Source: Drosophila pseudoobscura
Taxonomy: Eukaryota; Arthropoda; Insecta; Diptera; Drosophilidae
Length of the DNA stretch: 64,000 bases
Assembly (NCBI RefSeq): GCF_009870125.1
Contig: NC_046683.1
Coordinates: forward strand, 3,658,001-3,722,000
Direction: 5' to 3'
In this document: positions 31,431-43,593 of the stretch, piece by piece
How positions within the stretch are numbered: the stretch's first letter is position 1
How the letters are laid out: every line of letters begins with the position of its first letter
The notes under the pieces: generated by a model
Seen by the model: only the letters and a program-made list of their open reading frames with translations
Told to the model about the DNA's origin: nothing
The model's database searches: none
Translations under genes and position numbers: made by a program

Positions 31431-33205
31431 GTGGTGCCAAAAGAAAGCGCGAAATGCCAACCGCAAGCGTTTCGTTCAGCAGACAAAAGCTTGATGGAAA
31501 GACATCAAATGAGATACATATTTTCCCTATGTTTGGGGAATCGCAAATGATTAAATTTAAGTAAATCCCTCGTTTAGATGCCACAGACTACTGTACGTAC
31601 TGTCCTGTTGGCAGTGATTCCGGGTCTCTTTTGTGTGCAGGTGTAAATCCCTGACCTGCGGATTGAATGTTTCCATTATAACCAATACACAAATGTATCT
31701 GTATCGATGGTATACCTTTGTTTCGCTGCATCTGCATCTGCATTTGCATTTGCATTTGCATTTCCCCAACCGAATGAGGACAGTAATCGGTTTTTGGCAT
31801 TTGCTTTGTCCCCCAGAATTATAGATGTGAAATGCGCTAATTAGGCGTCGAGTCCTAAATACCCTCGTTAACGTCCGCCTCCTACCTCCCACCGCCTCCC
31901 TCGCCCCCGGAGATACTAAGCCATGAATCGGAATCGTGGAAAGGGCAGCTGATGGCGAGTCGCTTTCAAGGGACACATCCATTTGCGTTTGTGTGCCACT
32001 CGTAAATAAATGTCATAATTCCCGCATTCAGCCGGGGTCTTTTTAGCTCTATTTTTCGAAGGTATTATGTATTAGCGCAGGTTTTTTCGGCTTTCCATAT
32101 TGATAAAGGATATTATTCTAGCCATTTGCAATGATACATATGCAGATATGTACATCCTGGGGCCTATCAAGCGACTGACAATCAGCCGCATATCAAAAAC
32201 AGACTCTCATCATCAGATCTACCTTCACATGAACATTCATCCGTTCGGTGGCTCTCAATGTTTACGCTTTGATATTGAAAAGTTACGATAATGTGATTTC
32301 AACTTCGACTTGCCCCAATCCCCATCACATACCCATTCCCATCTCCGCATCAACAGCCTTGGGGGCAGTCTCTTTCTCTTGGCTAGTTTGTGGCTCTCAA
32401 GTGGAGGCGACTCAAGTGTGTGCGATGCCTGGCAGTGGGTGTTGCCATATACTTCCTTCTTTCCTTCCGTACGAGTATATGTATTCCATATCCCCCGTAG
32501 CTTCAGATTGAGATTCAGCTTCAGGTTCAGATTCAGATGCCACTCGTTATTTTTGCAGATTTGCGAGCTCTTCTGTGGCCGTTTGGTTCTGCTGTGGCTG
32601 CTCTGACTCCTCTGACTCCTCTGACTCCTCTGGCCGTGTGGTTTTGTGGCTATGTCTGTGCTTTTGACAAATAAGCAATTTATAAATCATTTTTATTTCT
32701 CCATTCCATTCCTTCGAGGAGCGGCTGCAGTTCCACGGACGCCTCCTGGATGCCTGGATCGCTCTACGGCCCCCAAGGATGAGGATACGGATAACAAGTG
32801 GAAAGTGGACCTGGTTGGCACTTGTTCTCTCTGCCCCTGCCTCGGCCTCTACCTCTGCTTCTGCCTCTGCTTTTGCTGCATATTTAACTTCTCACATCCA
32901 ATACCAATGCTGGTGCTGGTCTCGTTTAAGCCGCTTATTGATTTTATTATGATTTCTTTCATTTTATTTCCGTACGGCTACATGCGGAGCGTTTTAGGAC
33001 ATTTTTTTGGAACAAATAATACAAAAAGCAACAGAACAAAGCACTCAATTTGCGGCCTAAACTACAATTGGCCACAGTGCCGAGGGGCCACTGACCGTCC
33101 GGTCAGGAGAATTGAGAATGTTTCACATTTTGCACACGGAAATATTTTTGGTGTTTTATTTCGATGCTCGCCAGAAAATTGGGCCTGGGATATGGCATAA
33201 CCAGA

Positions 33206-33250
33206 GGCCTGGGCCTGGGCCTGGGCCTGGACCTGGACCTGGGCCTGGGA
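33206..33250. repeat. (GGCCTG)n hexamer array
   Basis: Seven to eight hexamers GGCCTG with GACCTG variants. A similar array lies at 57587-57606. Confidence 0.9.
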
Positions 33251-33788
33251 CTGTGGATTGGGTGGATCAATCAAGTGCCGTAAAAAATTGCTTTTCTAGG
33301 CGGAAATATACCACTGCCTCTCTCTCTCTCTCTCTGTCATTACATTTCTCGTAAGTGACCTATTGTGGTCCGTGTTTGTCGGTTGACCCTCCGATCGTTT
33401 AGCTTGGCAACCACAAAGCCTGGACGAAACCTGGACTCTGTCTCCTCCGTGTCGCCGTCCCCAAAGTGGACAGAGTCAAACTGTTTGCTGTGTGGAAATA
33501 ACCTAACCACGTATCCATTCGGTTAATGGTTAAAGCCTGTCCGGGGATCATCGGGGCAGCGAGTGCCAGGGGCGTTGAACCCTGGGCAGCCCCGGGGCAA
33601 GTCGGGAGGTGCCAACCGCAGCTGCAGTCTAAGCGGAAACAAACGAACCCCATGGTGATGCTGCAGGTGCATTTGACAGATGCCAATTCAGAGATATAGA
33701 GATACAGAGGTACATGCGTGCATGGGAAGTACTGTGCGTAACATAAACTTTAAGATGGTTTATCGGAAGGGTTCTGGAGTGTGATCAG

Positions 33789-33808
33789 TTATCGAATACA
33801 ATCGATAA
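33789..33808. promoter_or_regulatory. Perfect inverted repeat TTATCGA-n6-TCGATAA
   Basis: Two exact 7-bp half sites around six bases. Each half holds a CGATA core, and the right half (ATCGATAA) is close to the DRE consensus TATCGATA. Paired inverted CGATA words are the pattern of BEAF-32 dual-core boundary elements. No gene start is evident next to it. Confidence 0.5.
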
Positions 33809-36632
33809 GCGCACACGCATTACTTTTCGACTCTGCTCGTTTCAATAAATTTCTCTCACTCTCTGTCTTCGTTCTATCCCCCAGGGATTTGACTGACTTA
33901 TAGTTTCGCCAAGCACCGTACGTGCTGCACTGACAGTGAAACAGCTTGGAGCGAATCGAACTCGAATAGGTAATCGGAGTGTTCGCTCAACGGACAGCTG
34001 ACTGTATGTACAGGGCCGAAAGACATGCAACTGTTGCATGGCCAAGCAGTGGTGTGGAATGGAGTGGAGTGGAGTCGGGCTATTGCGATGGCGATGGCGA
34101 TGGCGTTGCCCAATATTACTACAAACGGCAATAGATACAGATACAGATACAGATTCGAATGGCGTTGTGAAAAATGGCACAAATGCTCCGGATTGTGGGG
34201 AAATTTTGAATTTGGCAGCCAGCTGCCTGCATGGCTGTTGCAGTCACTGCCATGCCATGCCACTTGCACTCCTTTGGCCGCCCTGTCAGCTGCAACAATG
34301 TGCAAATCTCGTTAGTGAAATGATAGCCGGGTGCTCAAATGCCACATGGATGTGGATGTGGCGGCTGGCAATGCGGTGCATCAACTGCAACACCGGAAGT
34401 GCACTTATGCCGCGCACTTCTATTTCCGCTGCTGCTGCTTGCTGCTGCTGTCGCTATTTCAGTTTGCAGTTTCCATTTGGGCGATAAAGATTGATGGCAG
34501 CCCCAGCCCCCGGCCCAAGGCCCCTCTCCCCCTAATTGCTCATAATTCGTTTCAATCGTTAGATAAACAATTGGAAAATTCAACTCCAATTCAGCCCGGC
34601 TACACGGGGGATTCCGTTCTCTGCTTCTTTCCCTCTCCCTCACCGTCTCCGTCTTCGTCCGGAGTCCAGAGTCCAGAACAAGTCAAGTGCATCGGAGCAT
34701 TGTTGAATTGTTGAGCAGAGAGCTGCTTTGGATCTGCATATTTTTGCAGAATGCTGAATAAATGGGGAAAAATAATGTATATTCCTGCATTGATTAAATG
34801 AAATGAAATGCACTTTCCGATTGATGGATGGATAGATGGATTGCTATGGCCAATGCCATTGACATTGCCATTGCCCCGCACAGAAGGACAATCACTGACT
34901 CCCGCCCTCAAAGGAAGTTAAAGACATTCTGGGGTTATTTATGGTACAATTGCCACAAAACATTTAATCCCCTGATTGACTACAATTAAGGCAAAGCCCG
35001 GACCCAGAGCTGGTGGCTTTGATGGATTGCCTGCCCCGAAATGGGGGCACGAATTAAATTTATATTTCGCATAATTGAAAGTGTGTAAATGCAGATTGAG
35101 TGAGTGTCTAATGCAATTGATTGATTGCCAAGCTGCATGCTACACGCTGCACGCTGCACGGTGCATGCTTCATGCCTCATGCTTCATGTTTCGTGCGGAA
35201 ATCAGTTGAGTAATTTGAGGCTTATGGATTTTGTGAGCGAATGAAATTAGCTGAAATTAAATGTTCTCGATTGTTTGTACATATGTTGTGATTTGGTTGG
35301 GTCCCCAAAGGAATCCGCCATCATTGTAATCGCATTTCAAGTGGCTTTCTGTTGTCTGAACTCGAATGGTTAATTTATGTTTTGCCAAATTGGATTGTAT
35401 TCAATCTATGAGGATCGCTGTAGCCGAACAAAGTCCTAAGACATGAACGAACATTCAGGCATGTCGTTTGCTTCATTACAGTTTGTTTGGCCACTCTCCC
35501 AGAAGCCACTTGATTGATGGATTGATAAGCGGACCGATTGACAGCCGAACCGAATCGTGCTCCAGCTCCAGCTCCGGCTCCGGCTCTAGCCCCGCCCAAA
35601 GGGATGCCTGGGTTTGTCAAGTCTGTCATGCAGTTTCTCATCGAATGCCGACACGTTGCCAACACATTTGCCAGCCCTCCTCAGCCGGGATGGGTCTACT
35701 CTGTGGATGTGGCACGCTGCATTTCCACGTGTCTATCGATGTTTCGCAATGTGATTGGAAAATATTTGCCAAAGCTGAAGGAAAAATTTGAAATAATAAT
35801 AAACGGTTTATGGGCGCAGCATTGACTACGGATGACGGCAACAACGAGAGAACTAAACTGCCGCTCACACAGCCACAGGCAGAGGCACATCCACACCCAC
35901 ACCCACACCCACCTATTCCGAAAGCAGCCCAATCCCGAGCCAAACCCAAACCCAAACCAATCCGACAGCTTCACGCATCAACGTTGCCGTTGCCGTTGTC
36001 CTTGTCGTTGGCGTTGTCGGTGTGTGGAACAACAAAAGCTAAAGCCGCACATGGTTGTTGTTGCTTTAAGTAATCCGATTTAAAATGCACCAAATACATA
36101 ATACACCCGCACAATCGCATTCGCATACGATCACGTCGACTTCTCCAGCCATCTAGCCGCCGCTCAACCGCTCCACCGCTCCATCGCTCCACTTTTATCC
36201 CTTCAGCCTTCGCATTTGTCCTCAGTGTTGGATAACGTCAAACTACATATCGTACTTATAGTATATAGCCAGCCTCCCACGGGTGGGAAGGAGTCCTTAT
36301 CCTCCTCTCGTTCTCGCTCTCGCTCCTTTGGCCCCTTTGGTAGGGGCAATGTGGGTTTTGTATTTTTCGCATTACTTGCTTATTTTTTACGGTCCCTGCG
36401 TGTGCATGTCTGTGTGTGGGTGTGTATCTATGCGGGTGTATGTGTATGTGTATATGAGTGTGAGTAATATTACTCTCTGTTGTCGTCGCCAACGTCAGCA
36501 AAGTTGTCGCCCTCAAATTCAATCTGCATTTTATTCCATTTTATTCACCCCACCCCACTCCACCCCACCACAACGCCCATTGCCCATCGCCCCGACTTTA
36601 AATATATCTAACAACTACACGACCAGGTCGTG

Positions 36633-36656
36633 ATGTGTGTGTGTGTGTGTGTGTGT
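36633..36656. repeat. (GT)n microsatellite
   Basis: About 11 GT units. Confidence 0.9.
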
Positions 36657-37670
36657 ATCTGCGAGATGGGGAAACTTATGTGTGGGATGTAGAGGGGGAT
36701 GGGAGTCAGGGAGATTGGAAGTTATGTATATACAGGAAGAGGGAGTCTCGGACTGAGAGCCATCTGAGAAATCGGAGATACTGCTACCAACAAAGTCTGT
36801 TAAATGATGACAAAACTGAAGCCTAGAGCGAGTGATCGGCTATCTTTTGATCTTGTTCAATCGATCATTCTTATGCCAATAGTCTTCCGATCTCCGTGGT
36901 GTCTACATACACTTCTTACAGCCAAAATGAAGGGTGTATAGGAAGAAGATCTACATAACGATATGAATATTAATAGCCTCGAATGGAAATTACCCGAACA
37001 ATCGGGGAGGGAATCTTCCACCCTAGAGCGTCATAAATTCCTAAGGCCAATCATATATGACAATCATCTGAAATGAAACTCCCATAGTGACCAGACTTGC
37101 ATCTAGTGCGAGTTTGTGTCATTTGAGGATACGTCAGTTTGTTCTTCCGATGTAGTTATGGATCCCATCGATGCATTTTGTATCCCAGTGCCTGTGGGGT
37201 TGGCCATATCCGTTCTGAGTGCAACATACCCAGATGGCCAGAGGCCACACACTCCCCATCAAAGTTTGCCCATTTCCGGCCGTAAAGTGTTGCCTGCATA
37301 TGGGGCAGCGGGGTAGCGCTCCGTTTGTGTATTAGTCAATGCATTACGGGATTTTATTAGCATATTTGGCTGGACCTCTGGACCCTAAGCTGTGGATGGT
37401 TGTGCATGGGGAGAATGCAATGTAATGAAATGAAAAATGAAGCCAACTGTTGACACAGAAACGGGGAGGGGAAAGAGATACACATACTATATTTTATTGT
37501 GTGTGTGTGTGTGGAGCAGAGGGGGGCGTATTTTATCAGCATATTAACGATTATTTTCGACATTGCGTATGAATACTCGTACATGAATAAACAAAAATAC
37601 GCCATCAACAAATAAATGCATGTATAAATAAAGCCAACATTCCTCGAGGATACATACATATATATGTACG

Positions 37671-37700
37671 TGTATATATATATATATATGTATGTATGTA
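37671..37700. repeat. (TA)n / (GTAT)n microsatellite
   Basis: TA dinucleotides followed by GTAT units; AT-rich with palindromic character. Confidence 0.85.
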
Positions 37701-39830
37701 TTTATGCAACTACACATGTGTGTGCAGTATTTTTTTGTGTGTGCGTGTGTGTGTGTGTAAGCACCGCCTGGCAATAATCACAATAACAATGTAAAATCGC
37801 TTAGAATCCCACCGCAAAATTGTAACCACTGCAGGAGCAACAGAGACGGCAGATGGCAGCAAACCAGTCACGCACACGAGAACAAGAGAAAGGCGGAACA
37901 TCACCACAAACCATACAGCAGAAGAACGAGATAGAGATAGAGAAAGATAGAGATAGAGAGAGTCAGACTGCGAGGAGAAGCAATGCAAGCATGTGAGCCA
38001 CAAAAACAACCAGAAAGAAAGGAAAAACAGTAGGAAAACGCCAGACCCGAGAGAAAGAAAAAAAGTTATTCGAAATGCCTCCGGGCACGTACAATCCATT
38101 CATTCAGCAAATACCAATAATAGACACGTACGGTACGGAGAATGAAAGCCAGCCAGCCAGCCAGCCAGAGAAAGAGAAGGACAGGAGAGGTCTGACAGAG
38201 AGAGAGAGAGAGCCATCGAATGGCAGAGCAAGTCAAAATGAAGGCATTTGAAAATGGCACAAAACACAAAAGTCAATGAATAAGCAGCAGTGCAAGTAAA
38301 GCAAATTTGCCAAAGACAATGGGACTTTCCACTGGCGAGAGATGGGAGGGTAGGTAGGGAGAATACTCACTGCATACTCCTCTATAGAGAGGACGACACA
38401 CATGGCATAAGAAAACAATATGGCAAAACAATTTAGATAAGTTCAAACAACTGCCGCCGAGCCACCCAGCACGCCCCCACTGCCCCACGCACGGGGCGCA
38501 CAGTAAACGCCTTGGAATGAAAATGTTTTTCTTGCTTAGGAATGCTGCCCCCCACCCCAAGGGTATATGATTGGGTGCACGAGCATGAAGCATAGTTTCA
38601 GGGAAAGTGCTCCCCCATGTTCTGCGGCTCGTACTCCCAATAGTGGAGCTTCCTTCGCAGACTTTCATCTTTTCCGCCGTGTGCCGCGATCGTTAATCAC
38701 CGCCTGAGGGAGAAAGGAGACAGTAAGCGACAGGAAGCTACATGGAGTGGACGGGTGGACGGATGGACGGGGCATAACTGTTTGGGAAGTGCGTGCCTTT
38801 CCTGGGATCCTGTGCCCATCTCCTCCATTTCATCGCCCTTTCCTGGCCGTGAGTCCTTACTTTGTGTATTTGTCATGATATTGCACTTTTAGCTCGAGCT
38901 GCTGTGGAATTTCATTTTGCTCAGCGGCAACCAAATATTTATGAAAAGATGTGATGAGGGTGCGTGCACCGGAGGTGAGCACGGGTGAGACTCTGAGACG
39001 GGAGCCTTAAAGAGAGGAGGAGGATCCCCAAAAGTAATTTGACCGAGTTCAACGTTTTGTTTCGAGTGCCGGCAATAAAAATGAAATATTGAGATTAGCC
39101 ATCAGCTGGTGGATAGTCGAACAAAGGCATACCCTGCCTGAGAGAATTCGACTGCTTTCCAAGTTCCAATCTAAGAAACGCATCTTTTGGGTTGTTTGAT
39201 GCATTACGAACAGCAAGCAGGAAAATCAATGGTGACAATAGCCTGTATTTCTACATTCCATTCCAGAACATTCCATCTTCTGAAGGACACGATCGAGTCG
39301 TACAAGCAGAGGCGCCGTCAACTTCGTTTTCTCCAAGACTATGTCTTTCTTTAGAATCAATTTGGGAAGGCTCTCAAATCGATTTGCCAGGCAAGGAGAC
39401 ACCTGAGACGAACCCCTGAGCCGCAGCAGTAGCAGACAGGGCTCAATGATGTTCGCAGGGACATACTCGATCGAATCGATCGCTGTCCCAAAGATCAAAG
39501 AGTTAAAATACTTCCCAAATAGTGTCCTATGGCCATTGGCTTTATTCAATTGGTTCTGTGGTCTCTTGCTTAAAGGGAGTAGGATGATATATGTAGTGCC
39601 TCCCTTGCAGAGGGAGATCTTTTACTGGATAAGCATTCCATTAAACTCTTTAAAGCCACGATACCCGCTGGAAGGGTGTGCCTATGCCACGAGCCAACTG
39701 CATTTGTTTCATCGTTATGGGCCCCAACAGCTTGTCAGGTTTTTGTGGTTCTTGATGTCCTTTTGTTGTCAGCTTAAGCTGATAGAGCCCCTGCCCTGCG
39801 ACCTCTTAGCCTCTGGACTGCCTGGTTCGC

Positions 39831-39895
39831 CGCTTCCTACTGCTTCCTACTGCTTTCTACTGCTTTTTACTGCTTCCTACTGCTTCCCCCTGCTG
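39831..39895. repeat. 10-bp tandem repeat (CTTCCTACTG)n
   Basis: Five to six units with small changes (ctttctactg, cttttTactg). Same unit length as the array at 54.6 kb but unrelated sequence. Confidence 0.85.
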
Positions 39896-42232
39896 CTGGC
39901 GCTGGTGCCGTCGTCGTCAGCGTCGCCGCCGCCTCACTAAACCCATTAAAACGTCATAATCAACATAATCATAAAGATAATGCATAACAGAACACTGGTG
40001 GTCGGTCGGACGCTGTGAGAGAAGAGGAAATTTGTACGCCGGTCAGCCATTTTTTTCCCCGCCCCTGCCATCTCCATTCATCTCCATCCCCTGCCGCGTG
40101 TGTCTGGGATGCTCGTGCTCATTATTATTGCGTCCAGCTTGGCCACAAAAGGCGACTAAAGCCTGACCTTTGCTTAATTATGGTAATTAGCACACAAAAC
40201 CCACCCAAGTCGCGCCAAAAGGAGCAGACCAAACGAAACGGAACGGAACGGAGCGGAGCGGTCGGAAGTGCTCGCCATGGGAGCAACATGCAGAATTTTT
40301 CTGCTAGCGAAGCTGCAGCCAGAGCCGCACAGGATCCCTCCACTGGATGATGACGTTGACAACGACAAGGACGAACCAAAGCTGGGGCTCTGATATAAAT
40401 ATTAAAATATAGTCTAGTACAAAAAAACCCAAAATACCAAGCCAAGGGCTTAGGAGAGGGGCGGGAGGCGCGAGGCGGGAGGTGGGAGAGAAATGAGCTG
40501 CAGCCAAAAGCTGAAAGGCGAAAGCCGAAAGTGAATTGCTTCCGCGTTTTCATTTGCCTTAAACGTTAGTCAAGTGGCAGCCCTGCCACGCCCAGCACGG
40601 CCAGCACGCCCACTACTGCCCCCCGCGACAATGCCAGCGGCAGCGACAGCGACAGCGAATGCAATAATATTATGCAATATTTGTTTCACTTTGTTCTGGC
40701 CCTGTTCCATTTTGGCCATTTTTTCTGGTGTTGGCTCTTTTTTTTCTTCTCTGTCCTCTCTGTCCTCTGTCGGTCCTCTTTGCTGCGTTTAATTTGTGCA
40801 TTTTCATTTAATTTGCCGTGAATTTGTGGGCTATTCATTTTGTGTGTTTTTGCAGGGGGTCCGGGGTCAGCGGGGGGGGCCAGGCTAAGTGGAGGACAGC
40901 TTTCAGTGTTGTCAGTTTGTGGCCGAGGGGCATCTCCTTGCCACGTTCCCCGTGGCAACAAATTGTTTCATTCTGCCAGCGGCAGATTTTCTTTCTTTCT
41001 TTCTAATTGTGCGATATTGGGGGTCACATTTCTCAATCAAATCAACGGAGGAGTTCAACTGGTGGACAAACGTCCAATAGAGAGCTCAAGAGAGCCCGTG
41101 CTAGGGTCAACTGTCAATCTGGCGTCAAATACGAGCAAGCTCTTGCCCCAAGACTCCTTTGGCCTCATTAAAGCTAACACACACACACGCACGCACCACG
41201 TGATGAGAGAGAGAGAGAGAGGGAAGGACGAAGTAAGGACGCTTCAGAGCAGTCAGTAATGTTTAATTTATTGCTCTGCTCAAATTGAAACTAAGCGCCA
41301 TTAAAAAACAATAAACTAAACATGTAATAAATTCAGGCCAAACACACAGCCAGCACAGACACACACAAAAACGTATACAGACACATACATATATGTACAT
41401 ACATACATCGACACATGAAGGGAGGAGATGGAAAAAATTCACAAAATAAATTGACCAAATCTGTTGGATAAAAGGATTTGAAAGCAATTAATTGCCAGCG
41501 TATAGAAAACATCAGCACACAAAAACACACACACACACACACGCATACAGGAGCCTGTAAGTGTAACCGAAACAGGAGGATGGGGAGCAGCCACCACGAT
41601 ACGACCTCCAGTACCAGCAGCAGCCTCAAACCCTGGAACAGAACAGAAACAATAAAAGCAAGCCCCTAGAACAACGAGACTGCAGTTGCGAAATTACACA
41701 GAATCAACGATTCAAACGATTAAATCAATAACGAAACTAAAAGGGAACAAATACATCGTTTAAAAAAATAAATTAGTTTTCCAAACTTATGGATATACAT
41801 ATCTATGGATGGACTTATGGATATACATATCTATGCACGAGTATTGTATGTGTGTATATTTTACTCGTTACTCGTTTACTCGGTACTCGTTCCATCATGA
41901 GATTAGCTATAGGAAGAGCTAGGCATTGAAGCACTTCACTGCAGTCATATCATGGTAGCTCGATGACTTTTTGTTGCAACCAAATCTAAATCTTGCTGCA
42001 TACGTAATATACCCGTGGTATCCAATCAAAGATGCTATCTTTGCATAGAAAGAAATTCAAGATCAATGCTCAGTGATGTTCGTGGGGACAGAATCGCTCA
42101 GATTATGGGTACTCGCCGCCTCCCACTCGGTCTCGAATGAGATAAATATTTTTCTAGTAGGCTTCGTTTTGTAGTTAAATTTAATAGTTACTATGGGCTC
42201 GATCATTCATAGCAGTGCTACAACTCGACGAG

Positions 42233-42330
42233 TATCGACATTCTGAAATACATTTTTGTGACTAAAATTGTACAACTTTTTAAAAATTTTTGTTGGAAAA
42301 TCGGTAACCAGTTGAAACCCGTGATAAATC
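42233..42330 (+). promoter_or_regulatory. Probable promoter/5' UTR of the RING gene
   Basis: A TATCGA word (42233-42238, DRE/BEAF-like) lies about 95 bp upstream of the ATG. No TATA box at a useful distance. AT-rich leader from 42241. Consistent with a broadly expressed, DRE-type promoter, but based on a single short motif. Confidence 0.3.
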
Positions 42331-42984
42331 ATGGACAGTGCGGGACCGTCATCTAGTGGAAGTGATACAGCTTCGGAGGAAGGAGAGGCTGCTTCTAGTG
42401 TATCGTACTCGTTATCGTGCGATTCACTTGCTGTTGGAAACGATCCCGACCTCGCTGGGACCTCGCAGTCAGCATCGACAGTAAACGTCGTAGCCGAGGA
42501 TAACGCAAGTGCCAACCGTTCTGGCGATGGCTCGGCTTTTGAGTGCAACATTTGCTTAAATATAGCAAATAATGCCGTGGTCACCATTTGCGGGCATTTG
42601 TTTTGCTGGCCCTGCCTGCACCAGTGGCTGTCGACGCATCCCCATCGCCAGGTCTGCCCCGTGTGCCTGGCTGGCATCGGCGACGAACAGATCATACCAA
42701 TTTACGGCCGAAATCGCACAACTCAGGACCCTCGCGATGGAGTTCCCCAAGGACCTGTTGGCGTCCGCACTCCGCCACGGCAGGCACCTGAATTTCTTGA
42801 ACGTGGATTTGCCACGAACCTCATCATGTCGATTGGCCTTGCCGTTTTTCCGTTTGGTTACATTACAACTTCATTGGATTTTGCTGAGCTGCGGGAACCA
42901 GTGCAGGTCGAAGAGCAGATGGAACATTCCAATCTGTTTCTATACATGGGCATTCTGTTCATCGGATGGATGCTCTCTGCATAA
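42331..42984 (+). CDS. RNF5/RNF185-like membrane RING ubiquitin ligase, 217 aa
   Basis: E3 ligase of the RNF5/RNF185 group, which acts at the ER (ERAD) and mitochondrial membranes. A Ser/Glu-rich N-tail (1-66) leads to a C3HC4 RING: C72, C75, C87, H89, C92, C95, C109, C112, with the family words FECNICL, CGHLFCWPCLHQWL and RQVCPVC. IIPIYGR follows, as in RNF185 (VIPLYGR). Two C-terminal hydrophobic segments (about 162-182, including VFPFGYITTS; and 201-217) match the family's hairpin anchor. All zinc ligands are kept, so it is likely active. Divergence: the N-tail is unusual, and the Gly/Phe-rich linker typical of RNF185 is lost and replaced by a Pro/Arg stretch. The whole CDS is one exon. 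It may be a lineage-specific copy, possibly retro-derived, of the CG8974 type; that is inference. Confidence 0.88.
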   Translation: MDSAGPSSSGSDTASEEGEAASSVSYSLSCDSLAVGNDPDLAGTSQSASTVNVVAEDNASANRSGDGSAFECNICLNIANNAVVTICGHLFCWPCLHQWLSTHPHRQVCPVCLAGIGDEQIIPIYGRNRTTQDPRDGVPQGPVGVRTPPRQAPEFLERGFATNLIMSIGLAVFPFGYITTSLDFAELREPVQVEEQMEHSNLFLYMGILFIGWMLSA

Positions 42985-43437
42985 CAAGATGACGACCCAG
43001 CAGACAGAAAAAGAAGGCCCGCAAAAAGATACTCCACGATCCAACAGAAAATTTCCAGCAGTTACTTAGACTAAACTAATTATGAATTTAAAACACGTTC
43101 GCTATATTTGTAATCGACACACACAAGCACACACATTCTGCAATGTTCAACGGCGTTCAAATGTTCCTTTAATATGTATCAAAACATCCAAAAAACACCC
43201 TCGAAAAACACTCGAAAAACTATTGTGAAAATTCTGGAACATTTTTGTATTATGATCCTGACCCTTCTTCAAAAATTGTTGGCTCTAAATTGATTCTTAA
43301 GTTAATTAAAAATGGATAAACATGCTGAAACAACTGAATGACGCAAGGTACAGTGCAATTTTGGTTTCGCCGAAAAACGAATGCAAATGAATAGCAGCAA
43401 TCGAGAGATTCGTTGTGGCTTTCCATCTCCCTTTCCC
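42985..43437. other. 3' flank of the RING gene
   Basis: AT-rich. No perfect AATAAA; ATTAAA variants occur near 43305. A (CA)n-like stretch lies at 43117-43137. No second gene seen in this stretch. Confidence 0.4.
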
Positions 43438-43593
43438 TTAGAACGTCGCGGAGTTCGGTTTGATGTCTACGATGACTTCCATGGTATATTCCGCTCTAAT
43501 TTCCCATAAGCCATTCGAAGCCCTAGGCTCATACCCATCGACCAGCTGCTTGGTCAAGCCCCTGAGCAGCTTCTAGCAGTGACTGAAGTCCAT
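43438..43593 (-). pseudogene. Coding-like fragment with in-frame TAG
   Basis: On the minus strand an ATG at 43593 gives MDFSHC, then TAG (43575-43573), then 44 open codons to a TAA at 43440-43438. The open part reads KLLRGLTKQLVDGYEP, then WEIRAEYTMEVIVDIKPNS, with about 68% G/C at third positions (my count), as in real genes here. No family recognised. It may be a decayed gene, a last exon starting just after the TAG (ctgctag works as an acceptor end), or chance. The opposite strand also has an open frame, behind a good acceptor-like tract (ctccctttcccttag), so the strand is not secure. Confidence 0.3.

Larger units (their letters stand above)
29563..42232. other. About 12.7 kb without a firm gene
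   Basis: Begins with the SLC17 3' UTR; an AATAAA at about 30021 is a possible end. The rest is intergenic or intronic, with GA tracts (30602-30620, 33317-33336, 38197-38212, 41205-41221), (GGCCTG)n at 33206-33250, (CACACC)n at 35890-35912, (GT)n at 36633-36656, (TA)n at 37671-37700 and a 10-bp CTTCCTACTG array at 39831-39895. A weak DINE-like word lies at 39600-39622. ATG-started frames at 35604-35825 (73 aa) and 38273-38668 (minus, 131 aa) have no motifs. Confidence 0.4.

Noticed and set aside
32100..32291. 63-codon frame with good composition
   Set aside because: Begins at TTG, no ATG near its start, partly TATGCA-type repeat; within chance expectation.
38075..38251. 58-aa ORF starting MPPGTYNPFIQQIPIIDTYG
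   Set aside because: Only the first third is protein-like; the rest comes from CCAG and GA repeats.
38273..38668. 131-aa ATG-started ORF on the minus strand
   Set aside because: No motif, Trp/Gly/Cys-rich with abrupt changes in composition. In about 128 kb of strand, open frames of this size occur by chance.
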